Notes: generated by a model from the sequence alone, not told the origin. A stretch of 64,000 bases of DNA from Nymphaea colorata (GCF_008831285.2 NC_045141.1:23834742-23898741), one strand, 5' to 3'; shown: positions 50,701 to 63,969, counted from the stretch's first letter. A program made the numbers and translations.

Positions 50701-53700
50701 CTATTACGCGCAGACCAAGCAAAACTTATGGCTGCCAACCAAAGCATTTGTCGGGAGATCTGATTGCGCGAGAATAGACCATGGTGTGGTGCATCTGCGC
50801 AACTAAAATTGATTGAAGCAATGGACAAGATACGTGACCGCGAAACTCGCGGACCGGGGGGGAATCCTTTCCATGGCTGAGGCCAGAGGGAGCCACTTTT
50901 TGGAAGACAAAAAGGGAATGCCACCAACAGGCGAAGTGAGTGCCCAGGTGGGATGTGCCACTCCTCCTCCATGCAGCACCATACCATCTGCTTCCAGGCC
51001 TGCACGTGGCGCGCTGCCGGAGGCTTGGAGTATTCAGGTGGATATTTGACCCCGGAGCGCGATCCGGCCGGCCTTCGCCTGCTGCTTATCATGAATTTTT
51101 CTTTTCTTTAATTTTCCACACGTCCACGCGTCGAGGCAGCGGGCGAAGCCCAAGTTAAATGTCGACGTGTGGCTCCAGATATATTTGAAAATTGCACCTC
51201 TTATATGCCAACCTAAAAAACAACAGAAAGTTGGACCCATTTCTGGAAGGGTCATCGTGTTCTTCGATCAACATCACTGTGGCTAATGGACCGAACCAGG
51301 TTCCATTCACAATCGGTAATACACCCGAAGATATTTTATTCACCACCTTTAGACCTTCTATGTCCTGGTAAAGATGGAAATGCCTCAATGGATCAAATGA
51401 TTGGTGGCTTAGAACAACAAGTCTCTCACGGCTCTGCTCTTGGCAGTCCCACGGGAGACGTGTTGCTTGTGACGCCCCAATTGATTGTCCGCCCTTTCGA
51501 ATGACGAATTGACCCGACGGCTGGGTGGAAGGATCACAAAAGGACTGTTTGGGTGATTGGGGCCGCGGAAAAAATGCTTTTCTTATTCTTATTTTTTTAG
51601 TGCTGACAAAAAGGGAGAGCAAGCCAATTACATGGTGGAACATTATTTGGCGTTTGAGTGGAATGCGCTCTAGCTAGCCAATTAACCACCCGGATCCTGG
51701 CAAAATATACCAGTTCTTTTTCATGTGAAAAACTACACAAGTTTGTGAATTATAGTTTAATATCAACAGTATCTATCTATCTATCTAACTTTTCATATCA
51801 ATCTTCGTTGGTTCTTTATGTCTTTGGAGATAAAATCTGCAGATTGGTATGGTCAGGTTTACAAAAATTGCATTCACAAGTAAGACATTCAGTTAAGAGT
51901 GCATTGCAGTCAACAAACACCGGTACCAATTCTCTTAATAAAATATACAACCAACTGATCCCACTTTGATTGCCTTGATAAATCATTGATTGCCCGGCCG
52001 GCTTTATGGATACATTTTCTAATGTAGAGATCTTTTATATGAAAATATCACGGAAGTTCTTGGAGTAATAGAAAACAAGATCTTTGCTTTTAAATGCTTC
52101 GTTATGGCCCCCCCATTTACTGTGCTTAAGGCAGCTTTGTAATGGTAAGGTGATCTGCGGTCCAATCACTTGTTATGCTTTCTCAGAAATCTAAGATATT
52201 CAAAGAAGATGGTGTTTGTGTCTGTGGTTTTTCTCTGTTTTAAGATGTGTGCTCCCTGTCGTTTTGCTCTACCCGGTGTTCCCAAGACCCCAATCTTGTC
52301 TTGTCATCAAATTTAATAAACAACTTTTGCTCTTAGTTCTTTGTGTGCCACAATCCATATTGGTAATGCTTTACTTTCACTTTCGCTCATGTCTTTATTC
52401 CGTTCAATGGATAATATATGCATATTTGGCAAGGAGCAATGGCCTTTTTGAGCTCCATATCAAAAACAAAACAACCCTGAAAAGAACATAACAATATCTT
52501 ATGAGCAAATTCGAGGAATATGCAGGATTTGTCCAAAGGTTCCACTAAATAAGTATAGATTATTGTACGCTCCATCGATCTGTCCCGGCTTTGGACCTCG
52601 AAAGCACGTCTAGCCTTTGGGAGGCCTAACCTCCAAAGCTTGAGATGTCAGAATCAACATTACCTATTTGGGGCCTCGCACCATCCATAGTGGTGGCATT
52701 TCAATGGCAGAATCTACTAAAATAATACACGGGCAGGTAAGATGAAGTTGTCAGTACAATGGAAGACCAAGTTTTACAAGTGAAACAGAATGCATTGCAG
52801 TGTGATCTGCGGACTGTGGAGAAAAACTAACTACATACCAACCACACCAGCTCGCACATCAAACTAGGGAACATGCAAGTACACAGTAGGGCTTTTCGAC
52901 CTCAATTCTGTCTAAACCCACCAAAGCTTAATTCACTCGTCTAGCTTGAATCATGTTTCCGCTGCACATTTTGCGAGAACTAGTAACATATCAGGAGGAG
53001 GAAAGTTTTCACTTACTCGTTTCGATAGAAGCTATTCCAGAATAAAAGATACTAAGAAACTATTTCTTGAAGAGGGCATGATGTACAATTTGTTCATGTC
53101 CAGTTCGAATTTTTTGCAGTAATGCATGGAGATGGTGGCAGGCATACTTGAGATGAGTATTGGCAGTTTTTGCGGGGTATAGATGGTCCAGTCGGTGGAG
53201 AAACAAATAAAAGAAAAATATTGAGCCACACATCTTATACTCAGAAATCGGTTAGCTGTGGATATTAATCAAGATACACAGCTCCTTCGCTCGTTAGATA
53301 TACAAGAGTGCCATGAATAATATCGATGTCTTATTCTTGCTTCAGAAGCTTAGGCTCCGGCAATGAAGACTGCCGGAATACATCTACCGGCAACAATATT
53401 AGGTTTCATGAGAAATATTAAAATGTACTTGCTTAATCGAGATTTTGATGGCGGCTACCGTTTTCTCACTTCTTAGTTACCATTTATTTATGAAACGTTT
53501 CCTTATGTCAAATACTTAAAGTGCCCTAAATCCTTATCCGGTCCTATTTGATTTCTTCCTATTTATTTTCTATTCGTTTTGATTTTTTTTTTTTTTTACT
53601 GAAACAATCTTCTCGTTGCCTGCCACAATATTTTGTTGCCATATCATGCTTTCGTTTTTATGAAATTCTTAATTCTCTTCCTCCCAGCCTTTGTTTTCTC

Positions 53701-56256
53701 GTATTAATTGCCTTTTGTATCCATTTTGGTATCCTTAAAACTATGGGCTAAACTTTATATCTTGTGTGTAGAGCCCAACTGCCCAATAAAATGACAGATT
53801 GGACAAGGACCCCTACGCCAGGAACTCCTTATCACAGGGCCACTGCACTATTCAAGCAAAGAAAAGTTAATGGCACCAAGATCCGTGACATTTATTGCCT
53901 TATATTATCAGGTTGCAGTAGTAGCCGACAAAAACAGCCGCCCAACCATGAGTCCGGACCCCAGCCCTTCCCTTTTCTTCCATTCCAAGTGACTAAGTAG
54001 GCCACTTATGTTGACAAGAGGAGACCCAGTTGCCTCAATAAAACAACTGGAGAATGGACCTAATAAACCCACAACCAAACAAAAAAAAAAAAAGATGCAT
54101 TCCCTCCGCTCAATACCTCTCTCTTTCTAGGGTCCAGAGCTAATTCGTGACTTAAGTGGTCTTATTTTGTACGTATGCCACCATTTGCAGTTCAAATAAG
54201 TAACACCCATTAAATCGAGAGTGTACTAAGTGCCTCAAAATAAGACAACGAAATCTTCGTTTGACCCCAGTTTGAACAGTATGTGCCACCATTTCAGAAT
54301 TTTTGTAACAGATTCAACTAAGAGGTCTTAGTTCGCCATTTTGAAAATTATAAAACTGAACGGGTTTTCAGCATTTTCCTCTCACTGCTTAACCCTGGAA
54401 AAAATTGATAAAACAAGTCTTGGTCGCGCCCGTTTGTTCGTTTCAGTTTATGACATCTCCCTTACTCGATCGACTGGATGGCAGTCGTTCAAGTTTAAAG
54501 ATTTTAAATTTTAGGTTTCCGTAAATCTTTTGAAGGGACGACTGTAAGCAGGGCAAGTTAGATCAATGAAGCCATGTTTCTCACCTAGAAAATACATCTA
54601 TGGTTTCTTTGTTCTAGAAAAAAGGAAAGATATGTATGTAATCGCTATACATGCCGCCCAACCTTGCTCAGGTTTTTAACCAGAATGAGATCACTAATCG
54701 CTAGCGGTCCACTTTTAGAATCACAGATTGGAATCTACTCCTGAAAAAAGGAATTTCAGAAAGGATGTGCGACTTGTTTACAAGACCACGCTTATGATCA
54801 CATTTGTCTACCACCTTTGTGCGGACTATTCATGGGAAGAAAACTTGGTTGGATGAAGTTGCATCCCTTTGATTTTATTAGAATAAAAGAATCTGCAAAC
54901 GGGGTCGATCTGAGGCCGGGTTTATGCGAGACAGATTGATGGGGATGTGCACACGGTCCCAATTGTCTGGACATGAAGAGGGAGTTTAGCAGTTAGAACA
55001 CTAGGAGAGTGTCATATGAATCTGCTATAATCTTTAGATCTTATAAAATTTTATACTACTCACAAAGTGTTTCGTTTACCAAAATCAGTGTATTGAAAAA
55101 CGAATCATAGTTTAGCTTAGGTTAATGCAGAGCATTGGCGACATTAACGTAAAGACCGAACAGGAAGAGATATAAGGGGACAGCACGAAAAGCTATAAAA
55201 CGAAAGGGACTTTCTTCATGCTGACAAATACTAAATTCATGTCTCCCTTTCATAAACAGAGATAGGTGCACATTGAAAAATTGACAAAAACTGAGGGCCG
55301 CTTCTGGGAATTATTGTTAAAAATGAATACCCAAGAGGACAAGGCACTCTTCCTCATCAGATGAACGGATTTTTATAGGCTTTAGAGACCGTTTTCAAAC
55401 GGAGAGAGTTGATGGGTTGGATCGGTACATTCACCAGATCCGAATTTGTTTATAAGGCTGGGGCCCACAAAGGAGCACTACTGGTGGCTCAGACTGATTG
55501 GGGAAGGGACCAGGATTCGACATCCTCCTTTCCTTTTTCTTTTGTTTTTTTTTTCCGGGCAGTGGAGATCAGCCAAACTACCCGGAAGAAAGGAATGCGG
55601 TAGCACCAAAAACTGGTGATGTCGATGCTGCGAGTTCCACGTTTTTCATTTAGTTTGTGGTCCCCGGGTGCTGGGTATTTGACCACTGTTTGCTTCTCAC
55701 TTTCTCAGGAAAGACAAAAGGGCAGCGTGGCAGGCGAGGCTACGCACGGGAGGCCGAAATTGGTAGCACAGGCTTTTTGTCATATGGCGTCGTCGGACGG
55801 GAAGGATCGCATCAAACTTGAAAAGCGTCTCTCCGTCTTGGTGGCCGCCTCTCCGGCGTTACGAGCGTCTCAGAAGGCTAAATAAAAGATTTAGAAAAGA
55901 AAAAAATCAGATTAGAAAAGAAAAAAATAAACGTGGGCTGCTCTGTCCGGTTTATTTTCGGCAGGAATCAGGGCGAGTGGGAGCACACATGTTCAAATGA
56001 CCGTTGGTAAATTTATAACTCTGATGAACGTAAGGGGAAAATATCATTTATTCCTCTCTGATGAGGTGTGATTGGGAGATGAGACCTTCCTTTCTGTTTC
56101 TCTTTTGTGGGGTTATTGGTGGGTGGGGTTGAAGGAGAAGGCAGGGAAGAGCAGTGATCGGAGGCGATGATACGGCGTATCACTTCACCTGCTTTTGGGG
56201 TTTTATGAAATATTATAATAGGGCGAGAGGGGGTTTGACAACGACGGCCTGGGGCT

Positions 56257-56264
56257 CTATATAA
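56257..56264 (+). promoter_or_regulatory. TATA box of the NPF6 gene
   Basis: CTATATAAGG is a strong TATA match about 145 bases upstream of the start codon. It implies a leader of about 110 bases. It is the clearest core promoter in the window. Confidence 0.7.
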
Positions 56265-56404
56265 GGGGGAGGACAACCCCTCTTGATCTCCGCCACTGCC
56301 CTACCCAACTCTCTTTCATCGTCCCCTGCTTCCGGGTCCGGACGGACATTAAAACTCCTGCGTCTTCATCTTTCTCTCACTAATCCGGGGAGAAAAAAGA
56401 AAAA

Positions 56405-59400
56405 ATGGCACCAGATCATCGTACTGGTGATGAGAACAATGGTGTAGTGAATGAAGCATGGGATTACAGAGGCGACGCTGCTAATGCTTCCAGGACTGGA
56501 GGGTGGATCAGTGCTGCCTCGATCTTAGGTATGCATCTTACCTCTCTCTCTCTCTTTCTCTCTCATGTGGAGGGTTAAGGGATTATCCCTCTCCCGCTTA
56601 TGTTCTTAGTTTTTTCTTCACTTTTACTTCTTTCTTTCACTCTCTCCCTCTCCTTCTCTCTTTCTAGGTAAAAGTATACCAAGGGTTTTTTTTTTGTAGT
56701 TACGTAACTCTGTATCCTATTCGTTGCGTTCGTTTTCTCTCCTTTTCTTACTTGCTTTTAAAATCTTTCTCGATTTTTTGCAACGCCGGTTACAGCTTGT
56801 CACCTTTTCTTCTTTTTTTTTTCATTTAAGTCGGCTCTATTTTTCTCAACGTGACATGAGCGACTTTCTTTGCATACTTTTACCTTTCCTGCGTGAACGA
56901 GAGACGGATGATTTACTAAGATTGGGGCGGTGGTGGTTGTGATTTTACAGGTGTGGAGCTTACTGAGAGGCTAACGACGCTTGGGATTGCGGTAAACCTG
57001 GTGACCTACCTGGTTGGCATCATGCATCTCGGCACTGCACAGTCGGCCAACATCGTGACCAACTTCATGGGCACGTCCTTCATGCTCTGCCTATTTGGCG
57101 GTTTCGTTGCCGACACCTTCTTAGGCAGATACCTCACCATTGCCATCTTCACCACCATTCAAGCCACGGTAAGTAGTTTGCTCCCTTCTCCATTTTTTTT
57201 CTTCCTTAATTCCTTTACATCTCCGGGGGACGAACTTAGCAACCGGGGGGGCGACCAACTTAATTTCATGGTGATTTCTTCTGAAGTCAACATGTGTTCT
57301 CTCAGTGCGTACTTATGAGTCTCTAATGGTGTTTCCCAGTGCAATTTCACATAAGAACTCAGTAAATCCAATTCATGAGCTTCCCCAAAAGTGGGACATT
57401 TAATTATAAATACAGTTATTCTATCCAGCTACTTTATTTTGCACACATGCTGCTTCTTATATTTTACTTTTTCAGGATATGTTCGTAACTTTTATAAAAG
57501 AAAAAATACCTCATCCATTCAATACCTTCTCGAAGGCACTCGTCTTGACTGCTGATTCTCTTCTTTATTTCCTCTCTTCTCTTTTCTGTTGTTCCATACA
57601 TCAAGCTTGATATATCTTCTCTCCTCCGTGCAGGGAGTCACCATTCTAACAGTGTCCACCATCGTTCCGAGCTTGAGGCCGCCACCTTGCTCCCCAGATG
57701 GTTCATGCGTGCAGGCAAGCAGCACCCAGCTCTCTGTTCTATACCTTGCCCTTTACCTCACTGCCTTGGGCACCGGAGGTCTCAAATCTAGCGTCTCCGG
57801 CTTCGGCTCCGATCAATTCGACGAGTCCTCGCCGCGCGAGAAGGCCAAGATGATCTCCTTCTTCAGTTGGTTCTTCTTCTTCATCAGCATCGGTTCTCTA
57901 GCCGCTGTCACCATACTCGTGTACATACAAGACAACATTGGCAGGAAATGGGGCTATGGCATCTGCGCCTGTGCCATCCTCATTGCACTGCTTTTCTTTG
58001 CAAGCGGAACCAGACGATACCGCTTCAAGAAGCTAGCAGGGAGTCCCATAACTCAGGTTGCTAGAGTCATCTTCGCCGCGTGGAGAAACAGGCAGAGAGA
58101 TCTGCCATCAGACCCCTCTCTTCTTTACCAGGGTGAATTTGCCTCTGTTAATGACGATTCCAGAAAAAGGACCATCACCATTCTGGCACATACCAAACAG
58201 TTCAGGTATCAGGCGTTCATTCTCACTTATAATTATGACGCTGTTAACAATTTCACGTGGTTCTGTCTGTAAAATATAATCCACAAACTGGGGAACCCCT
58301 TTATTGATCACCAAAAATGGTAGGCGGAGGATTTGATAACTGTGATAGTCACATGGTGTCACTGCACAGTTCTAGATTCCACCAACTTCATATTATGGGA
58401 TGCGATAAAGTATCTCACCTTTAGTTCCCCAGCCCTTCCACCCTAGAAGATAACACTGCTTTTTCCTTGGAGAGTAGGAATTCGTGAATATGGTTGTAAC
58501 TACAAGGATAGTGGGCACATGGTCTATTCAACCAATGTCATTATGTAGTTCAGTATGTCACATCTAACCTGAATACCCCATGAAAAGAGCCGTGTAACAA
58601 CGACAGAGTAAGCTTGCTTATGTACTAAATATGGGTAGGTAACAAAATGGACATGAAATTAAACTTCTAAACTTCTATTATGTCTTCCTTACAACGCAGG
58701 TTTCTTGACAAGGCAGCAATCGTTGAAGATGACATAGAGAAGAACAGACTCTGGAATGTAGCTACATTAACTCAAGTTGAAGAGGTGAAGATGGTAATCA
58801 GCATGATGCCCGTATGGGCCACGACCATAATGTTTTGGACAGTCTACGCGCAAATGACAACCTTCTCAGTGCAGCAAGCAACAACCATGGACCGACACAT
58901 AGGGAAATCCTTCCAAATCCCTGCGGCATCCTTGACCGTCTTCTTCGTCGGAAGCATACTCCTAACAGTTCCCGTCTACGACCGGATGATCGTTCCGGTA
59001 GCCCGGAAGTTCACAGGCCGTCGCGAGGGAATCACTACTCTCCAAAGAATTGCAGTTGGCCTAGTTTTATCCATCTTAGCCATGATAGCTGCAGCTCTCA
59101 CCGAGATAAAAAGGCTCAAGGTGGCCCATGCCAGCCGTGACCCCAAGGGAGCAGTGCCTCTAAGTGTGTTCTGGCTTGTGCCTCAGTTTTTCCTTGTGGG
59201 TGCAGGGGAGGCCTTTACTTACATAGGGCAGCTTGATTTTTTCCTAAGGGAGTGCCCTGCGGGGATGAAGACCATAAGCACAGGGATGTTCCTTAGCACC
59301 CTGTCCCTTGGCTTTTTCTTCAGCTCAGCCCTGGTCGCCATCGTTGATAAGTTGACAACAGGAGATGGTGCCAGTGGGTGGATATCGGACAACCTGAACA

Positions 59401-59567
59401 AGGGGAGGCTCCATGACTTCTACTGGTTGCTCGCTGGCCTTAGTGTCCTGAACTTGGCCTTCTACCTCTTCTGTGCAAAGTGGTACGTTTACAAGGAGCA
59501 GAGGGTCTCGACTGCCAATCTTGAGGACGAGGATGCCAAAGAATTAGAAGCGTGCTGCCAGGCATGA
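56405..59567 (+). CDS. NRT1/PTR family NPF6 transporter (nitrate or chloride)
   Basis: Four exons: 56405-56528, 56951-57168, 57634-58205 and 58700-59567, giving 593 residues, close to Arabidopsis NRT1.1 (590). It is a 12-helix proton-coupled carrier of the MFS type, presumably in the plasma membrane. The ExxER proton-coupling motif is present (E44, E47, R48), as is the threonine equal to the NRT1.1 phosphoswitch T101 (T104 in GRYLTIAIF). Further family blocks are TALGTGGLKSSVSGFGSDQF, RKWGYGICA, GQLDFFLRECP and LNKGRLHDFYWLLA. The residue matching the nitrate-binding H356 of NRT1.1 is tyrosine (Y354 in FWTVYAQMTTFSV), as I recall for the NPF6.2/6.4 branch, so I place it there rather than with NRT1.1. 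In maize NPF6 proteins a His/Tyr difference at this site was linked to nitrate versus chloride preference, so substrate is uncertain. All junctions are in phase and all introns are GT-AG. Confidence 0.96.
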
Positions 59568-59580
59568 AGTTAGGGAACAG

Positions 59581-59586
59581 AATAAA
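59581..59586 (+). terminator. Polyadenylation signal close to the NPF6 stop codon
   Basis: AATAAA begins only 14 bases after the stop codon. If used, the 3' UTR would be very short; other A-rich signals further down may be the real ones. Confidence 0.35.
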
Positions 59587-60686
59587 AGCACTATAGCTAT
59601 GTACATACGCGACTCTTTTGAAACAAGAAGTTATAGTCTATTGGGTTGAGTAGGCTGAGTGGAGTCGCGAGATATAGTCTTTGTGTCCCAAACAGCCCAA
59701 CACCATATGTTGCAGTAGTTTATGGAAGCGTATTTTCCAATAGTTTGACCTTTTCTGCTTCAGTCAGATATATACAGTACCATATGGAATGTTGGATATT
59801 ATTTTGATGAAAGTTTTGTGGCATTTACAAGAACGACTTTTTTCAGTTTTTAATCGAGAGAGGGAGAGGGAGTGAGTGAGTGAGGGGATGCATATGAACC
59901 ATGCATGGCCTGCCCACTCCGATTTAAAGGCAATCTTTCTGATGTTATGGACACCGTTGTCAGGTCTCTCGTCCGGAGAGCTAGTAGAATAATAAATAAT
60001 AAAGGACGAGTTACACAGAAAGTAGGATTGAGTACAAGAGCCCGCAAGTAATGAAACATTCAAACCCATAAAAATCACCAAGGGAACAATGAAAAGAATG
60101 TCTCGATGGAGAAAGAAAAATTCTTTCCAACCATGACTTTAGACATGCTCCTCACAGGACCCTTTGTCCTACCATTATAAAAGCGTCCAACTTTCTCCCC
60201 ACTTGACTCTTGACTGACGTGATCATTATTATGCAAAAAGCATTCCATTTTTCCTTTTTAATGAGGAACCTAAGCCAATATAAGAAGACCTCTAAAAACT
60301 CTGAGAGGCACTCCAATTATTGAACTCTTGACTTCCTTACTGAAATGTTCAGCCGTTAGAAAAGGCACCTACTGACGACTGTAAGACACGACACGTGGAG
60401 TGCTACTTAGGGAGCTGATATACATGGATGATGCCACAGAAATTGTGGCGATTGCAGCACATGAACAAACTGTTCATCTACTATATTAAATGATTTTCTT
60501 CCCTCTCTTCATACACACAGTACCAGGACATTTACATGGCTGATGGCATCTTCAACTTATTTCAATTGGATGTATGTAACCCTTGCATCCTTGGACGAGT
60601 GCCATAACCATTGCTGGAAAGTGGAATCCGTCCAGTCCGCTTGACAAATTACGACATGATAGATGACAGATATAATGAACCGTTTC

Positions 60687-60874
60687 TGTAATGCTCCTAA
60701 TGTTTAGTTTTGTATTGAAGATTGTGAAAAATTTTTAAGGATTTATAAAATGGGTTGTTAATGAGATAATTGTTATTGTAGTCATTTTAAGATTGGAGTC
60801 GAAACTATTAGGGGGCGGGTTGGGATCCGCTGGACTAGGGGCCCAATCCCAGAAGAGTAGGTCGGGTTGTTACA
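60687..60874 (+). mobile_element. Short LTR (TRIM-like), copy A
   Basis: A 188-bp block begins TGTAATGCTCC and ends GTCGGGTTGTTACA. It contains TTTATAAAATGG and GGTTGGGATCCGCTGGA. It is followed directly by ATGGTA, which could be the start of a TGGTATCAGAG primer site cut short by the next copy. It aligns with copy C over its whole length and with copy B over its last 160 bases. Confidence 0.65.
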
Positions 60875-60880
60875 ATGGTA

Positions 60881-61038
60881 ATTGTAAGAAATCTTCAAGA
60901 GTTTATAAAGAGGGTTGTTAATGAGATAATTGTCCTGGTTTCTAACCTTTTTAACGTTGAAACCGAAACTGCTAGGGAACAGGTTGGGATCCGCTGGATC
61001 AAAGGCCCAAGCCCAAAAAAGTGGGTCGGATTGTTACA
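60881..61038 (+). mobile_element. Short LTR (TRIM-like), copy B, 5' truncated
   Basis: It lacks the TGTAA start of copy A but matches from ATTGTAAGAAATCTTCAAGA onward: a TTTATAAAGAGGG motif, GTTAATGAGATAATTGT, GTTGGGATCCGCTGGA, and the end GGTCGGATTGTTACA. The stretch from TGTTAATGAGATAATTGT is identical to copy A while other parts differ, so the pair is not a recent tandem duplication of the whole unit. Confidence 0.6.
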
Positions 61039-61670
61039 GTTTATGAGGATTGTACTTCTTAACAAATCTTACATGTTGTCTTTATTTCTTACACCAAAAT
61101 GTAATTGTTGCTTGAAGTCATCCTAAAGATCCTACCAGGGCGGGCCGAAAAAAGGGACAACTCTAAATTGATTGCCTTAAGTTTTTGCACAGGTTTTGAG
61201 CGTTGATCAGCATTTGGTTCCCAGCAAGATCAAAGAATTTTTGATGGGATTGAGTAAAATTTTATATAAACCTCGTATAGAAGTGACCTACAAATACCAA
61301 TTTGTTAAGCTATTGTTTTGGTCGATTTTTTACGGTGGCGGCATGATGAACATGTTAAATTTAGTAGTAATTAACTTCTGAATAATTTTCAGTTCATTTT
61401 TCACTGCAAAATTATCGCATTTTTGCAATGGGCGAGCCTCAGAATACGATATGAACTTCATGTCAGACCCAAGTGAGTTCCAGGTCCAGACCGACATGAG
61501 CAAGTCCAACCCATATACAGCCCGGCTGATGGAGATAGCCTCATGGCCATGCCTTAGTCGAGCTTCACATGAACATGACAGCCACAGGCAACAAGTAAAG
61601 GGCACGTCCCGTCTCTTTCGTCCGCCATTGACGCACTGTTCTGGATGAGAAAAACGTCAGGGATCACCCA

Positions 61671-61702
<32 letters not shown>

Positions 61703-63698
61703 GATAGAGGATTTTGATGAACCAGTAATTCTTCCACTGCAGCACTGCTAATTGTGACATTAAATTCTTAGTAAATTTTTGTCCCGATTTACCGAAATCT
61801 GGTATGACAGTCAAAAGAAAAACAGAACTCAAGAAACATTAGAAAGTAACAGGACACTGAGGAAGATCAAAAGATCCAAACTCAGGTGCATGGTTACAAG
61901 CATGCAGCAAAAGGTTACCGAGATTCAGCACACCAACAATGGGGAACATAAAAAATATCATCAAATCATTCACCGTTCATCAAAATCTCAATGACCCATA
62001 AAGGCAAAACGCTCAAAAGCAGGGCCAACAGGAAAAAACACACGCAATATCATTGATGTTCATAGATAACAACGGTGACCGGCCGCTTATAGAAAAAATA
62101 AAAAAGGGTGGCAGAGATTTAGGGCTCCTCTAAAATAACGCCGTTTGGCAAACTGGTACGTCGCATCCAAAATTTTGTGTATTTGAGAAAAGGAAGAAAA
62201 TTGTTGAACATGGAAAATTTTCTATGAAAGATGAGCATTATGAGAGGAAGAAAAAGCAAGAACTCGATGTCGATAGGAAGAAATTGGACATCTTCGGGAC
62301 TCGATTTCAAGTTTTCAACGTATGTATCCATTTTGCGTTATAGTCACACAAAATCTTGCTTGACGAACCGACAAACAAGTATACCTTTTTCTCAAATTTC
62401 CTTCTGATAATCAAGCTGGGGGTTAGGCAGATTCTTTTCGGATAACAGTTTCATCTATGAAGTCCATTGCATTATATACAGCTGCCAAAGGAGGCCAGTC
62501 AGATGGCTTGTCTTCCTGCACTCAATTTGGATCGAAGCTCCTAAAATTGACCAGTCGCCGGAGAACCGGATTGAGTTCCTAATTAGGAGTCCACGTACAG
62601 TGGCAACGATCTAGCACCATCCACTCGTCTCAACTCAGCACCATTCAACTTCTTCCCTTGATGCTTCCAACATGTCCCTTATCAGCACAGTTCCCATTTC
62701 TTGGACGTCCCAATCAAAATCATTAGGCTTTGACATCTCTGCATTCTCTCCAATAATGCACTCTGTTTTGGAGTTGTTTAACGCAAATCAAACCACTGTC
62801 AATCTGTGCAGTAAAAAAGTCTCCCTAACGTTTCTGCTTTGTGGCGGAAGAAGACCAATGGCTCCGGAACTGAGCTGATGACGTAAACAACCACCTTCAT
62901 TTCAGAGTTGCTTGATCCATGAAAGCATGCTTTTTCGTTTCCTTTTGACGGATCCAATTACAGAAGCAACTAATACCCTTTACGGAACACAATTTAGAGG
63001 GTGAATTGTAGTCGTGTACATCCTCTTCTGTATGTGTTCTGATGCACAATAAAATACGTCACCACCAATCATAATCGTCAGTAATTGCAAGCACCATCTT
63101 GTGTGACAAACAATGCCGTGTGACAGCCTTGGAATGGCTTCAGATGGCGTCGTGAGCCAGTTCAGTGCTAATGATGGCGTGTGGGACAAAGGCGAACCAC
63201 GCCAATGAAGGTGCACAGGGGCCGACTTCAGCCCGCGCCAGGCCAGTCCGAACCCCGCCCGGCATAGATCGGCCAGCCAGTCGAGCCCAAAAGGACTTGG
63301 ACCGAGCTCGTTTAGAGATGAGACTGTGTGGGCAAATGCCCACATATCTCTCGGCATGCTCAGATGCTCGACCCAGATTCCCCTCCGACATTGTGGAAAA
63401 ACCCTTCCATTGAGACTTGTAAAAATGATATCCCCAACTGTCAAAAACATATTAATTTTTTGCCAAGCAACTTGCAAGAACATGCCTCTTCTTCTTTTGT
63501 AAGGCATTGCTTATGCAATGATTAAAGATTGCATAATTAAAGAAAAGTAAAAAAAATAATAATAAATAAATAAATAAAAAGTATAGAAATAGGTGAGAGC
63601 ATCATCGACCGACTTTTTCATCCATAATCATGGGTATGGTGAGGAGTGTGTAAAAAGAAGAGTGTGTTGAGTGGTGAGCTGCTTGGGTTGGGTGATAG

Positions 63699-63969
63699 TA
63701 GAGGTGGGCATCGGGCCGGGTCGAACCCACTCGGTTCGGTAAAATCGGGTCTGGAATGGCCCATCAGGCCAGGCTTTACCCAACTTGGCACGATTATAAT
63801 AAAATAATGTTTTTTAAATTATAAAATAATTTTTTAAATGTAAAATATATTTGTTAATAATAAATATATATTATTAAAATAAAAAATTAAAAAATATATA
63901 TCTTTTAATTCTTAACGGACCGGGCTGGGCTAACCTGGGCAGGCCCATCGGGCCCGGGGCCTAGCCCTA
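63699..63969. mobile_element. hAT-like MITE, copy 2, with target duplication
   Basis: A 271-bp block from TAGAGGTGGGCATCGGGCC to GGCCCGGGGCCTAGCCCTA. The two ends form an imperfect terminal inverted repeat (8 of the outer 12 bases) and the centre is almost pure A/T. Immediate flanks are GGTGATAG (63691-63698) and GGTGATAA (63970-63977), 7 of 8 identical, which fits the 8-bp target duplication of hAT elements. No coding capacity. Confidence 0.7.

Larger units (their letters stand above)
38868..56250. other. Intergenic region between the YABBY and NPF6 genes
   Basis: About 17 kb without a supported gene, the most repeat-like part of the window. It holds an AT microsatellite (41119-41159), a minus-strand Copia-like LTR remnant (about 41741-42081), very AT-rich DNA from 42.1 to 44.7 kb with a hAT-like MITE (43685-43999), a CA/TA microsatellite (about 44685-44720), and a poly-A-rich strip near 47.3 kb. 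At 50.7-51.1 kb a minus-strand frame ends in WLAAISFAWSARNRGF, which recalls the end of a LINE-type reverse transcriptase, but it is too short and degraded to call. Frames elsewhere show no family features. Confidence 0.55.

Noticed and set aside
51155..51643. 162-codon minus frame
   Set aside because: No recognised domain and set in probable transposon debris; it does not extend through plausible splice sites.
62980..63507. 175-codon minus frame near the window end
   Set aside because: No family features; two plus-strand frames overlap it, as expected by chance in a GC-richer patch.
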